Assembly (NCBI RefSeq): GCF_902497775.2 | Contig: NZ_OZ024668.1 | Coordinates: forward strand, 4,572,326 to 4,636,325 | DNA length: 64,000 nucleotides | DNA from: Pseudomonas fluorescens | Lineage (GTDB): Bacteria; Pseudomonadota; Gammaproteobacteria; Pseudomonadales; Pseudomonadaceae | Direction of reading: 5' to 3' | Part shown: positions 1 to 7,847 of the stretch, in pieces | Numbering within the stretch: the stretch's first letter is position 1 | Layout: the number at the start of each line of letters is the position of its first letter | Position numbers and translations under genes: made by a program | The notes under the pieces: generated by a model | Databases searched by the model: none | What the model was told of the DNA's origin: nothing | Seen by the model: only the letters and a program-made list of their open reading frames with translations

Positions 1-33
1 AACCTGGCCGGACAATGGATCATCGTGCGCTAA
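1..33 (+). CDS. C-terminal end of an upstream gene (partial)
   Basis: Reading frame 1 is open from the window edge and ends NLAGQWIIVR followed by TAA at 31-33. Only ten residues are visible, so the family cannot be decided. The next gene, about 100 bases on, is an FpvA-like receptor with a signalling domain, and such receptors often follow a FecR-type anti-sigma gene. A FecR-like tail is therefore a reasonable guess, but it is inference from context only. Confidence 0.35.
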   Translation, partial: NLAGQWIIVR

Positions 34-136
34 GCCTATAAAAAATTATTTGCCACGCGTGCGGTAATTGCCGCTTCTGCTGCGTCACACCTCCACATAA
101 GAAGCATTATCGTTTGTATTCTCTGGGGGAGGACAC

Positions 137-2551
137 ATGCAGTACCCACGCGATTTCGTATTCCGTCGTCAACCGCTGGCCCGCGCCATCCTGGCGGCCA
201 GCCTGTTTTCCGTAACCCTGGGCCTGCCGGTGCAGGCCGCCGAGTCTGCCCAGACCCAGGCCCAGTCGCAGGACTTCAACATCCCGGCGCAGCCCCTGGC
301 CGATGCCCTGGACCAGTTCAGCGCCCAGACCGGGCTACAGGTGATCTACGACGCCAACCAACTGAGCGGGCGTTCGTCCCCCGGCGCCAAGGGGCGCATG
401 AGCCCGACCCAGGCGCTGCAGGCCCTGACCGCCGGCAGCAATGCACGCCTGAGCCAGCCGAACACCAGCAGCTTTGTCATCGACCTGCCGATGGAACTGG
501 GTAGCGCCCTGCAACTGGATGCCGTGAGCATTTCCGGCAAGGCGCCGGGCTCCACCACCGAAGGCACCGGGCTGTACACCACCTACTCCTCCAGCAGCTC
601 GACGCGACTCAACCTCACCCCGCAGGAAACCCCGCAGTCGCTGACCGTGATGACCCGCCAGCGCCTGGATGACCAGCGCCTGACCAACCTCAGCGATGCC
701 CTGGAAGCGACCCCCGGAGTGATTGTCGTACGCGACGGCCTGGGTGCCGAGACCGACAGCTACTACTCGCGCGGCTTTGTCATCCAGAACTACGAGATCG
801 ACGGCGTGCCGACCGTCACGCGGATGGACAACTACACCCAGAGCATGGCGATGTACGACCGCATCGAGATCGTGCGCGGCGCCAGCGGCCTGATCAGCGG
901 CATGGGCAACCCGTCGGCGACCATCAACCTGATCCGCAAACGGCCGACCGCCGAGGGCCAGGCCAGCGTCACCGGCTCGGCGGGCACCTGGGACCGCTAT
1001 GGCACAGGCTTCGACGTCTCCGGGCCGCTGACCGAAAGCGGCAACGTGCGTGGCCGCCTGGTCGCCGACTACAAGACCGAAGGCGCCTGGGTTGACCGCT
1101 ACAAGCTGGAAAGCCAGCTGCTCTATGGCATCACCGAGTTCGACCTGAGCGAAGACACCCTGCTGACTATGGGCTTCAGCTACCAACGCACTGACGTCGA
1201 CTCGCCGCTGCGTACTGGCTTGCCAACCCGCTTCAGCACCGGCGAACGCAGCAACCTCAAGCGTTCGATCAACATGGCTCCGGACTGGTCCTACAACGAC
1301 CATGAACAGACCAGTTATTTCGCTTCGGTCGAGCAGCAACTGGGCAACGGCTGGAGCGGCAAGATCGAGTACAGCCATTCCGAGAACAAGTTCGACGAAG
1401 TGTTCGGCTTCCTCATGGGCGACCTGCAGCCCGACGGCAGCGGCCTGAGCCAGTTGCCGACGCGGTTTTCCGGCACACCGCGCCAGGACAACCTGGACCT
1501 GTACCTGACCGGCCCGTTCAGCCTGTTCGGTCGCGAGCATGAACTGATCGGCGGCGTGACCCTGTCCAAGTACAACGAAAACGTACCGAGTTGGGGCGGC
1601 TGGCGCTATGACTACAACGCAACGCCCGGCGCGTCGGTCGACAACATCTTCGACTGGGACGGCAAGCAGCCCAAGCCGGACTGGACCATCAGCGGCAAAT
1701 CCTCGATGGAAGAAACCCAGTACGCCGCCTACCTCACCTCGCGCCTGCACCTGACCGACGACCTCAACCTGATACTCGGCAGCCGGGTGATCGACTGGAA
1801 GCGTGACACCGAAGATCGCCCTTACGGCGGCGAAAAAACCGAGGTCAATCGCAAGGAAACGGGGGTCTTCATCCCTTATGCCGGGGTGGTCTACGACCTT
1901 GATGAAACCTGGGCGCTGTATGCCAGCTATACCAAGATCTTCAACCCGCAAGCCTCTTGGGTCACCGACGAGAACAACAAGCCGCTCGATCCGATGCAGG
2001 GCGTCGGCTACGAAATGGGCGTCAAGGGCAGCCATTTCGACGGCAAGCTGAGCTCGAGCCTGGCGCTGTTCAAACTCGAACAGGACAACCTGGCGATCTG
2101 GTTGCACGACAACGTCTATGATGCCAAGCAGGACACCACCTCCAAAGGGCTGGAGATGGAGCTCAACGGCGAGCTGGCCGAAGGCTGGCAGGTGTCGGCC
2201 GGATACACCTACACCCTGACCACCGACAACCAGGATGAGCGCATTGCCACTGTGTACCCGCGCCACAGCCTCAAGACCTTCACCAGCTACCGCCTGCCCG
2301 GGGTGCTCGACAAGGTCACCGTGGGTGGCGGCGTCAACTGGCAAAGCAAGGTTGGCACGGACCTGCACAGCTTCGACCAGGGCAGCTACGCACTGGTCAA
2401 CCTGATGGCGCGCTACAACATCAGCGAAAACCTCAGCGCCACGCTCAACCTCAACAACGTCTTCGACCGCGAGTATTACTCCATGGCGTCGTCGTACGGC
2501 AACTACGGGGCGCCGCGTAACCTGATGACCACGTTCAAATACGACTTCTGA
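137..2551 (+). CDS. TonB-dependent ferrisiderophore receptor, FpvA-like, with signalling domain
   Basis: This is an 804-residue outer-membrane receptor that imports a ferric siderophore using TonB energy. Residues 1-34 are a signal peptide ending in VQAAES. Residues about 46-115 form the secretin/TonB short N-terminal (STN) domain (FNIPAQPLADALDQFSAQTG), which in FpvA/FecA contacts an anti-sigma factor. The plug follows (ETPQSLTVMTRQRLDDQ, then IEIVRGASGLISGMGNPSATIN), then the barrel, ending in the typical aromatic terminus FKYDF. The start is fixed by a strong GGGGAGGA site just upstream. The length matches FpvA-type receptors. The ligand cannot be told from sequence; a hydroxamate or pyoverdine-type siderophore is likely. 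The STN domain implies control by an ECF sigma factor, probably encoded upstream of the window. Confidence 0.9.
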   Translation: MQYPRDFVFRRQPLARAILAASLFSVTLGLPVQAAESAQTQAQSQDFNIPAQPLADALDQFSAQTGLQVIYDANQLSGRSSPGAKGRMSPTQALQALTAGSNARLSQPNTSSFVIDLPMELGSALQLDAVSISGKAPGSTTEGTGLYTTYSSSSSTRLNLTPQETPQSLTVMTRQRLDDQRLTNLSDALEATPGVIVVRDGLGAETDSYYSRGFVIQNYEIDGVPTVTRMDNYTQSMAMYDRIEIVRGASGLISGMGNPSATINLIRKRPTAEGQASVTGSAGTWDRYGTGFDVSGPLTESGNVRGRLVADYKTEGAWVDRYKLESQLLYGITEFDLSEDTLLTMGFSYQRTDVDSPLRTGLPTRFSTGERSNLKRSINMAPDWSYNDHEQTSYFASVEQQLGNGWSGKIEYSHSENKFDEVFGFLMGDLQPDGSGLSQLPTRFSGTPRQDNLDLYLTGPFSLFGREHELIGGVTLSKYNENVPSWGGWRYDYNATPGASVDNIFDWDGKQPKPDWTISGKSSMEETQYAAYLTSRLHLTDDLNLILGSRVIDWKRDTEDRPYGGEKTEVNRKETGVFIPYAGVVYDLDETWALYASYTKIFNPQASWVTDENNKPLDPMQGVGYEMGVKGSHFDGKLSSSLALFKLEQDNLAIWLHDNVYDAKQDTTSKGLEMELNGELAEGWQVSAGYTYTLTTDNQDERIATVYPRHSLKTFTSYRLPGVLDKVTVGGGVNWQSKVGTDLHSFDQGSYALVNLMARYNISENLSATLNLNNVFDREYYSMASSYGNYGAPRNLMTTFKYDF

Positions 2552-2604
2552 GCCGGTTTACGGCTAAGCGGTTGATCGCGCGTTAATTTTTTTGAAAAAG
2601 AGTG

Positions 2605-2633
2605 TTGACACAAATCCGTTTCAGGCGAATAAT
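2605..2633 (+). promoter_or_regulatory. Sigma-70 promoter of tRNA-Met
   Basis: A perfect -35 TTGACA (2605-2610), a 17-base spacer and AATAAT (2628-2633) lie just before the tRNA. The GC-rich GCGCGCC that follows is a typical stringent-type discriminator for stable RNA genes. Confidence 0.85.
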
Positions 2634-2644
2634 GCGCGCCACTT

Positions 2645-2721
2645 GGCTACATAGCTCAGTTGGTTAGAGCATAGCATTCATAATGCTGGGGTCCGGGGTT
2701 CAAGTCCCTGTGTAGCCACCA
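2645..2721 (+). tRNA. tRNA-Met (elongator, anticodon CAT)
   Basis: This 77-base gene folds as a complete cloverleaf. The acceptor stem is GGCTACA/TGTAGCC, the D arm GCTC/GAGC, the anticodon stem TAGCA/TGCTG with loop TTCATAA, the T arm CGGGG/CCCTG with TTCAAGT, and the CCA end is encoded. The first acceptor pair G-C and the lack of three G-C pairs in the anticodon stem mark it as elongator rather than initiator. A CAT anticodon can also belong to tRNA-Ile2 (lysidine type). The overall sequence fits the Met elongator better. Confidence 0.93.
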
Positions 2722-2727
2722 AGTACT

Positions 2728-2760
2728 AAAAAGGGCTTACCGCAAGGTAAGCCCTTTTTT
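2728..2760 (+). terminator. Intrinsic terminator of tRNA-Met
   Basis: Nine-base stem GGGCTTACC/GGTAAGCCC with a GCAA tetraloop, flanked by an A-run before and six T after. The A-run means it could also work for the convergent LysE-type gene. Confidence 0.9.
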
Positions 2761-2787
2761 CTTGCCTGCGTTTTTTACCCTCCCCGC

Positions 2788-3402
2788 TTAGCGCACATTG
2801 GCGAACACCACCGCCAGCCCCAGGCCGATTAAAGCCACGCCAATCACCCGGTCAACCAGACGCTGGCGTTCGAGCATGGCCCGGCGCAACACCGCGCTTG
2901 AGAAAAACACCGCCACCAGGCTGAACCACAGCCAATGGGCGAACGACATGAACGCGCCATAGCCGAAGTTGACCGCCAGCGAACTGCCCGGCTGCACCAC
3001 CTGGGTGTAGGCACTGACCACAAAGAGCATGGTCTTGGGGTTCAGGGCGTTGGTCAGAAAGCCCGAGCGAAACGCCGCCAGCACGCCAAGCTGACTGCCG
3101 CTGCCGCCCTCCAGGGAAATCCGCGTGGTGTTGGTCAGCGACTTGTAGCCGAGATAAATCAGGTAGCCCGCCCCCAGCACCTTCATGGCCAGGAACAGCG
3201 CCGGGCTCTGGCTGATGATCACCGCAATACCCAGCACCGTGTACAGCACATGCACCTGCACACCCAGGGCGATACCCAGGGCCGCAGCCAGGCCCGCACG
3301 CCGGCCAAAGGCATAGCTGCTGCGGGTGACCATGGCAAAGTCGGCGCCCGGACTGACCACCGCCAGCACGGTAAACAGGGCAACGGCTATCAATTCATTC
3401 AC
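2788..3402 (-). CDS. LysE/RhtB-family amino-acid exporter
   Basis: This is a 204-residue inner-membrane protein with five to six hydrophobic helices, of the LysE/RhtB/CmaU exporter superfamily that pumps out amino acids or their derivatives. The N-terminal segment VALFTVLAVVSPGADFAMVTRSS carries the family's characteristic P-G-P/A-D-F motif after the first helix. The length is typical. It is divergent from a LysR regulator starting 124 bases away, the usual arrangement for an exporter controlled by its neighbour. The substrate is unknown. The upstream AAGCTCCTCGA region on the plus strand reads as a GAGGAGC ribosome-binding site on the coding strand. Confidence 0.88.
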   Translation of the reverse strand: MNELIAVALFTVLAVVSPGADFAMVTRSSYAFGRRAGLAAALGIALGVQVHVLYTVLGIAVIISQSPALFLAMKVLGAGYLIYLGYKSLTNTTRISLEGGSGSQLGVLAAFRSGFLTNALNPKTMLFVVSAYTQVVQPGSSLAVNFGYGAFMSFAHWLWFSLVAVFFSSAVLRRAMLERQRLVDRVIGVALIGLGLAVVFANVR

Positions 3403-3525
3403 GTAAAGCTCCTCGATCTGCTAGGCCAATGCACAGATAGGTCTGCGCACAACCATTATCGAAAGCTTCGGGTAGGGCCAAAAGCGATTTATAGTGAGGC
3501 AAATCCGCTAGTTTTTCTCACAGAT

Positions 3526-4404
3526 ATGAAACTGCCTGCGCTGTCCGCCTTTCGCTATTTCGACGTTGCCGCGCAAACCCAGAGTTTCGTGCGCGCCGCC
3601 GAGCTGCTCAATGTCACCCACGGCGCGGTGAGCCGTCAGGTGCGCCTGCTGGAGGAGTCGCTGGGGGTGCAACTGTTCGAGCGCCGCAACCGGGCGATCT
3701 TTCTCACCGCCGCCGGCCGCGCCCTGCACGGCACCACCCTGTCGGTGTTCGAGCAACTGGAGGGCGCGGTGTACCGCCTGCAGCAACAGGCGCGGGAGAA
3801 CGTGCTGGTGCTGTCGTGCGAGCCGACCATCGCCATGCGCTGGCTGATTCCCCGGCTGCCGGCCTTTCATGCCGCACACCCGGGTATTCACCTGCACCTG
3901 GTGGCGGCCGGCGGGCCGATCGACTTTGCCCGCAGCGGTGTCGACCTGGCCCTGCGCCGCGATGATTTTCACTGGGACGCCAACCTGCATGCGCTGAAGA
4001 TCTGCGACGAATGGGTCGGCCCGGTGTGCAGTACCGGTCATGCCCTGCCCGCACAAGGCCTGGCCGGCCAACGCCTGCTGCACAGCGCATCACGCCCCAA
4101 CGCCTGGGCCACCTGGTTGCGCCAGAGTGGTGAGTCGGCCAAGGGCAGCAGCCGCGCCGATTACGAGCACTTCTACCTGTGCATCCAGGCGGCGGCAGCC
4201 GGGCTGGGGGTGGCCATGGCCTCGCGCCTGATGGTCCAGGATGAAATCGACAGCGGCCAGTTGCAAGCGCCGCGCGGGTTTATCCAGGACCAGTCGGCCT
4301 ACTACCTGCTCAGCCCCCAGGCGATACTCGACGACGACAAAAGCCGCTGCTTCGCCGAATGGGTGATCGAGCAATCACAAACCTGTCTGGCTCACCTGGC
4401 TTGA
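3526..4404 (+). CDS. LysR-family transcriptional regulator (GcvA-like)
   Basis: This is a 292-residue DNA-binding regulator. Residues about 1-62 form the winged helix-turn-helix (LPALSAFRYFDVAAQTQSF, then NVTHGAVSRQVRLLEESLGV and LFERRNRAIFLTAAGRAL). The rest is a two-lobed effector domain that resembles GcvA-type regulators. The start at MKLPALSAF gives the family length; the frame stays open upstream but carries no family sequence there. It lies divergent to the LysE-type exporter, so the 123-base gap between them probably holds a shared operator. The 3' end overlaps the convergent peptidase gene by 13 bases. The effector is unknown. Confidence 0.9.
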   Translation: MKLPALSAFRYFDVAAQTQSFVRAAELLNVTHGAVSRQVRLLEESLGVQLFERRNRAIFLTAAGRALHGTTLSVFEQLEGAVYRLQQQARENVLVLSCEPTIAMRWLIPRLPAFHAAHPGIHLHLVAAGGPIDFARSGVDLALRRDDFHWDANLHALKICDEWVGPVCSTGHALPAQGLAGQRLLHSASRPNAWATWLRQSGESAKGSSRADYEHFYLCIQAAAAGLGVAMASRLMVQDEIDSGQLQAPRGFIQDQSAYYLLSPQAILDDDKSRCFAEWVIEQSQTCLAHLA

Positions 4405-5009
4405 GCCTTGTCGGCCATCGCCGGGGCGCAGAACGAGGAGCCAGCATTGAAGTCACCACCCCAGGTGCGATAGCCCGCCGTATCGATGTGAATGCGCCCC
4501 GACGGATACCGCCCCAGGCCCATGTTCCAATCCTTGCCATGGGCCTGCCAGAAGCTGCACAGCGGGGTCGGATCGGCCCAGTCCGGCAGCAGCAGGTCGA
4601 CCGCGAAGGCGCGGGTATGGGCGCTGGCCACGGCACCTCCCGCGCAGCGGTTGAGCACCGGGTTGCGATAGGCCGAGACCACCTCATAGTGCTTGAGCAC
4701 GCCCTGATCACTCAAGGTCTTGAGCAGGAACAGGGTCGAGCGTACCGATGGCCATTGCGCAGCGGGCGCCACGGCAAACGGCTCGGCCTTGCACAAGCGC
4801 CAGTCACTGGCCGTGCGTAACAGCTGATGGATCGGCACCACGCCATACAGGCGCGCATCCACCAGCATCTCGCGAAAGGGCCGGGTCTGATGATCCCCGG
4901 CCCACTGGGCAAACATGTACACATCGCGCAGGTCGGCGCGCACCTGCCCTGCGGCGAATACGCCAAGTAAAAGTCCTGCATGAATACCAGCCCGGCACCA
5001 CTGTTTCAT
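4392..5009 (-). CDS. Exported M15-type (D-Ala-D-Ala carboxypeptidase-like) metallopeptidase
   Basis: This 205-residue protein has a signal peptide (WCRAGIHAGLLLGVFAAG, cut near QVRA). The C-terminal half has the zinc-ligand pattern of the M15_3 peptidase family: S-A-H-T-R-A-F-A-V-D, then G-R-I-H-I-D. The region YEVVSAYRNPVLNRCAGG matches the family's substrate-side loop. Such proteins trim peptidoglycan peptides or act on related D-amino-acid bonds in the periplasm. The chosen ATG has a GAGAGGG site upstream; a longer frame of 16 extra residues lacks one. It converges with the LysR gene. The substrate is inferred from family only. Confidence 0.75.
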   Translation of the reverse strand: MKQWCRAGIHAGLLLGVFAAGQVRADLRDVYMFAQWAGDHQTRPFREMLVDARLYGVVPIHQLLRTASDWRLCKAEPFAVAPAAQWPSVRSTLFLLKTLSDQGVLKHYEVVSAYRNPVLNRCAGGAVASAHTRAFAVDLLLPDWADPTPLCSFWQAHGKDWNMGLGRYPSGRIHIDTAGYRTWGGDFNAGSSFCAPAMADKAQAR

Positions 5010-5096
5010 CAGCCCTCTCCCCTTCCCAACCCCCGGGAAATTCCCCCAGTATGGCAAGCCTCCCGACTGCGGGGAGAAACTGACAAGGAGTTAAGC

Positions 5097-6236
5097 ATGC
5101 ACAAGACTGCTCCCCTGACCTTCGCCCTGGCCACGCTGGCCTTCAGCGGCGCCATCCAGGCCGACGCCCGAATCGACCTGGGCAGCCAGGAACGCGTGAC
5201 CCGGCTGTTTGCATACCCCAACAACTGCAACGTCATCTGCTTTCGCGACTGGACTCTTGAGCAAACCGTGGAGCATTACCTGACCCAGAGCGTGAAGCGC
5301 GACGGTTACGCCGCGGCGACGGTGAAGGTCAATCGCGACAACGACAAACTGCACGCTGACATCCAGGGCGTACCGAGCACCTACAGCAAACCCCTGCAAG
5401 CGCTGCTCGACACTGGCGAGCTGGCCTACCAGGGCGCCACCCAGCTCAATCGCGAAGGCAAATGGGCCTACAGCTGGAACCTGTTCCTGCCCCTGGGCAT
5501 GGCCCAGGAAAAGCGCCGCAGCATCGAACTGCTGCATTTTCCACCGGACTACTCGCTGACCCAGGCCCAGGACTACCTGCGCTCCAACACTACCGATCGC
5601 TGGGCCACACTGCTGACGTTCAACGGCATCCCCGCCGAACAGACCCCGGCCTACCAGACCATCGTCGACATCGCTCCGATCGCCGCCCCGGCCAGCGCTG
5701 GCAAAGACCTTGAAGGCGTGTATGGCTATTTCAAGGACTATCAGGTGCAGATGGTCAAGCAGATGACCCGAACCGGCAACGGCGCCTCCTTGCCGATGGT
5801 TGCCTTCGGCTCGCCGGTGCGCAGCTGGATCGAGCAGCAGTATGGGCCCAAGCTTTACGTGCTGGGCCTGGCCACCATCAGCCCGACGCCCGGGCAAAAG
5901 GTCCCGGTGCTGGGCGCCAACCACCCGAGCGCGATCTGGTATGCGGCGGATAAAACCAACTATGGCGGCGACCAGGACAAAGCCGATCAGGCCGGGCTGA
6001 AAATGATGGGCCAGGATCTGAGCGCCGCCTGCTGGCAGGCGGGCATGGGCCGTAACCCGACGGCGGATGCCAAGGCAACGCTGGGAGCCTGCACCCAGAA
6101 GTGGCAGGTGACGGCGAAGAAGCAGACGTGCGAGCTGTATTTCCGCACGATTCGCAACATGACCCCGGAGCAGGCCAGTGCCAAGTGCAATACCGGGGCG
6201 GTGACGCGGACGTTGCGCGATTTGCAGAAGACTTGA
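5097..6236 (+). CDS. Exported protein of unknown function
   Basis: I do not recognise a family for this 379-residue protein. It has a signal peptide (HKTAPLTFALATLAFSGAIQADA), so it is probably periplasmic. There are several cysteines: a pair near residues 41-46 (NNCNVICF) and five more toward the C-terminus (AACW, GACTQ, QTCELY, AKCN), suggesting disulfides. The C-terminal third is alanine- and lysine-rich with a W-Q-A-G-M-G segment. The start is set by AAGGAG seven bases upstream of ATG. It stands alone between the divergent M15 peptidase and a REP pair, with no operon partner. Confidence 0.75.
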   Translation: MHKTAPLTFALATLAFSGAIQADARIDLGSQERVTRLFAYPNNCNVICFRDWTLEQTVEHYLTQSVKRDGYAAATVKVNRDNDKLHADIQGVPSTYSKPLQALLDTGELAYQGATQLNREGKWAYSWNLFLPLGMAQEKRRSIELLHFPPDYSLTQAQDYLRSNTTDRWATLLTFNGIPAEQTPAYQTIVDIAPIAAPASAGKDLEGVYGYFKDYQVQMVKQMTRTGNGASLPMVAFGSPVRSWIEQQYGPKLYVLGLATISPTPGQKVPVLGANHPSAIWYAADKTNYGGDQDKADQAGLKMMGQDLSAACWQAGMGRNPTADAKATLGACTQKWQVTAKKQTCELYFRTIRNMTPEQASAKCNTGAVTRTLRDLQKT

Positions 6237-6246
6237 GGTGAAGCCT

Positions 6247-6303
6247 ATCGCGGGTCAAGCCCGCTCCTACAGTGGACCTGTGGGAGCGGGCTTGCCCCGC
6301 GAT
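6247..6303. repeat. REP palindrome pair
   Basis: Two inverted copies of the Pseudomonas REP core (ATCGCGGGTCAAGCCCGCTC and its complement) are separated by a short spacer. They can form one long hairpin. It lies between the convergent 3' ends of the unknown exported protein and carbonic anhydrase. Confidence 0.9.
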
Positions 6304-6307
6304 GGCC

Positions 6308-6946
6308 TCAATCCTGCGGACGCAACCGATACTGTGGCGGCAGCTGGTCGATGCCGCTGATGGTCGCATTCAGGCTCTTCCAGCGGCCATCCTTGATGCC
6401 ATAGATGCAGCCATGCACCGACAGGCTCTGCCCACGGTGCCAGGCATTCTGGACGATGGTGGTATGGCCGACATTGGCCACCTGCTGGATCACGTTCAGC
6501 TCGCACAGGCGGTCAACCCGTTCTTCTTCTGTCGGCAGCTTGGCCAGCTCCACGCGGTTTTCGTAGTACAGGTCGCGAATCGAACGCAGCCAGCCATCGA
6601 TCAGGCCCAACTGGCGATCCTGCATCGACGCTCGTACCCCGCCGCAACCGTAGTGACCGGTCACCAGGATATGTTTGACCTTGAGCACGTCCACCGCGTA
6701 CTGGATCACCGACAGGCAGTTCAGGTCGGTGTGCAGCACCACGTTGGCGACATTGCGGTGAACGAACAGATCGCCCGGCAGCATGCCGACGATCTCGTTG
6801 GCCGGTACCCGGGCATCCGAGCAACCGATCCAGAGGAACTCCGGGGTCTGCTGACGCGCAAGCTTGGCGAAGAAATCCGGATCTTCCTGCTTGATCGCAT
6901 CGGCCCAGCGCGCGTTGTTATCAATCAGTTCTTGTAGATCGTGCAT
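6308..6946 (-). CDS. can: Beta-class carbonic anhydrase
   Basis: This 212-residue cytoplasmic zinc enzyme interconverts CO2 and bicarbonate and so supplies bicarbonate for carboxylations. The zinc ligands are visible as C42 and D44 (WIGCSDARVPAN) and H98 and C101 (GHYGCGG). These positions equal those of E. coli Can. R46 completes the D-R dyad, and the motif LPGDLFVHRNVANVV follows. The ATG at 6946 has GAGG upstream and is preferred over an in-frame TTG two codons earlier. It is a single gene, convergent with the preceding unknown gene across a REP pair. Confidence 0.95.
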   Translation of the reverse strand: MHDLQELIDNNARWADAIKQEDPDFFAKLARQQTPEFLWIGCSDARVPANEIVGMLPGDLFVHRNVANVVLHTDLNCLSVIQYAVDVLKVKHILVTGHYGCGGVRASMQDRQLGLIDGWLRSIRDLYYENRVELAKLPTEEERVDRLCELNVIQQVANVGHTTIVQNAWHRGQSLSVHGCIYGIKDGRWKSLNATISGIDQLPPQYRLRPQD

Positions 6947-7066
6947 GTTCAAGCCTCATGGTTGATGCGCATCTTGTGACAGGCGCCGAGCCGTTCAGGT
7001 CACGCCTTTGAATCTTCGGCCAAGCAGCAGGTCAACCGTTTAAGCCCTTCTGCAGGAGGATCGACC

Positions 7067-7390
7067 ATGAGCCAGAAACCCCGCCCGCTTCACACCCCGC
7101 AGCCTGCCCCGAGCGATGAAGACGAAGACCCCATGGGCTCGGTTGAAGAATTGCACTTTGATGAGGATACTCCCAACGTCGATGTCGGTTTCGACCCAAC
7201 CGACGACGACCTTGAGCCGGAAACCCTGATCCCCGAAGACGGCGCCCGCTCCGCCAACGAACCGGGAGCAAATCACCCTGCGGACTGGGACTTGAGCGTA
7301 GTCGACCAAGGTGACATCGGCGGCGGCAAAGGCCTGGATGAAGCAGAGCTGGCCCGCCGCGACCCGCTGGATGGCAAGCGCGAGCGCTGA
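7067..7390 (+). CDS. Small acidic protein of unknown function
   Basis: This 107-residue protein is very rich in Asp, Glu and Pro and almost without hydrophobic runs, so it is probably largely disordered. It begins after a strong GGAGG site seven bases before ATG, which supports real translation. The C-terminal part (GGGKGLDEAELARRDPLDGK) looks more conserved in character than the acidic middle. I recall similar short acidic proteins next to rimI in other pseudomonads but cannot assign a function. It ends four bases before the convergent rimI stop. Confidence 0.65.
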   Translation: MSQKPRPLHTPQPAPSDEDEDPMGSVEELHFDEDTPNVDVGFDPTDDDLEPETLIPEDGARSANEPGANHPADWDLSVVDQGDIGGGKGLDEAELARRDPLDGKRER

Positions 7391-7394
7391 CCCC

Positions 7395-7847
7395 TTACTC
7401 GAACAGGGTGCAGGCCATAACCAGGGCGTCTTCGCGACCGCCAGCAACCGGGTAGTAATCACGCCGGCGGCCGATTTCATTGAAGCCGTAGCGCTCATAC
7501 AGGCGATAGGCCGACTGGTTACTGGCGCGCACTTCCAGGAAGCATTCGCGACCGTTGTTGGCATAGGCGCGCTTCATCAGCTCTTCCAGCAGGGCCAGGC
7601 CCAGGCCGCGCCCCTGGCTTTCAGGCTTGACGGTAATGTTGAGCAGGTGCGCCTCGTCGATGATCACGTTGATCACGCCGTGGCCGACCTGCTGCTCGCC
7701 TTCGAACATCAGCCAGATTTCATAGGACTTGAGCCCGTCGAGGAAAATCCCGCGGGTCCAGGGGTGACTGAAGGCGGCGTATTCGATCTTCAGTACGGCA
7801 TCCAGATCCGCCTCGGTCATCCGGCGGAAGCTGATCGTGTCACTCAT
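7395..7847 (-). CDS. rimI: Ribosomal protein S18 alanine N-acetyltransferase
   Basis: This 150-residue GNAT enzyme acetylates the N-terminal alanine of ribosomal protein S18. The acetyl-CoA loop is visible in V-K-P-E-S-Q-G-R-G-L-G-L-A-L-L (Q/R-x-x-G-x-G/A). Other RimI features are FSHPWTRGIF near the N-terminus, LEVRASNQSAYRLYERYGF and G-R-R-R-D-Y-Y. Its first codons overlap the end of the upstream gene by 8 bases, so the two are translationally coupled. In E. coli the gene upstream of rimI is holD, which fits the neighbour here. Confidence 0.93.
   Translation of the reverse strand: MSDTISFRRMTEADLDAVLKIEYAAFSHPWTRGIFLDGLKSYEIWLMFEGEQQVGHGVINVIIDEAHLLNITVKPESQGRGLGLALLEELMKRAYANNGRECFLEVRASNQSAYRLYERYGFNEIGRRRDYYPVAGGREDALVMACTLFE

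Noticed and set aside
335..2368. Long open frame opposite the siderophore receptor gene
   Set aside because: It is a GC-rich shadow of the receptor with no family sequence or ribosome-binding site; the receptor on the plus strand is clear.
2645..2721. tRNA used as an integration site of a genomic island
   Set aside because: No integrase and no direct repeat of the tRNA 3' end was seen in the adjoining kilobases.
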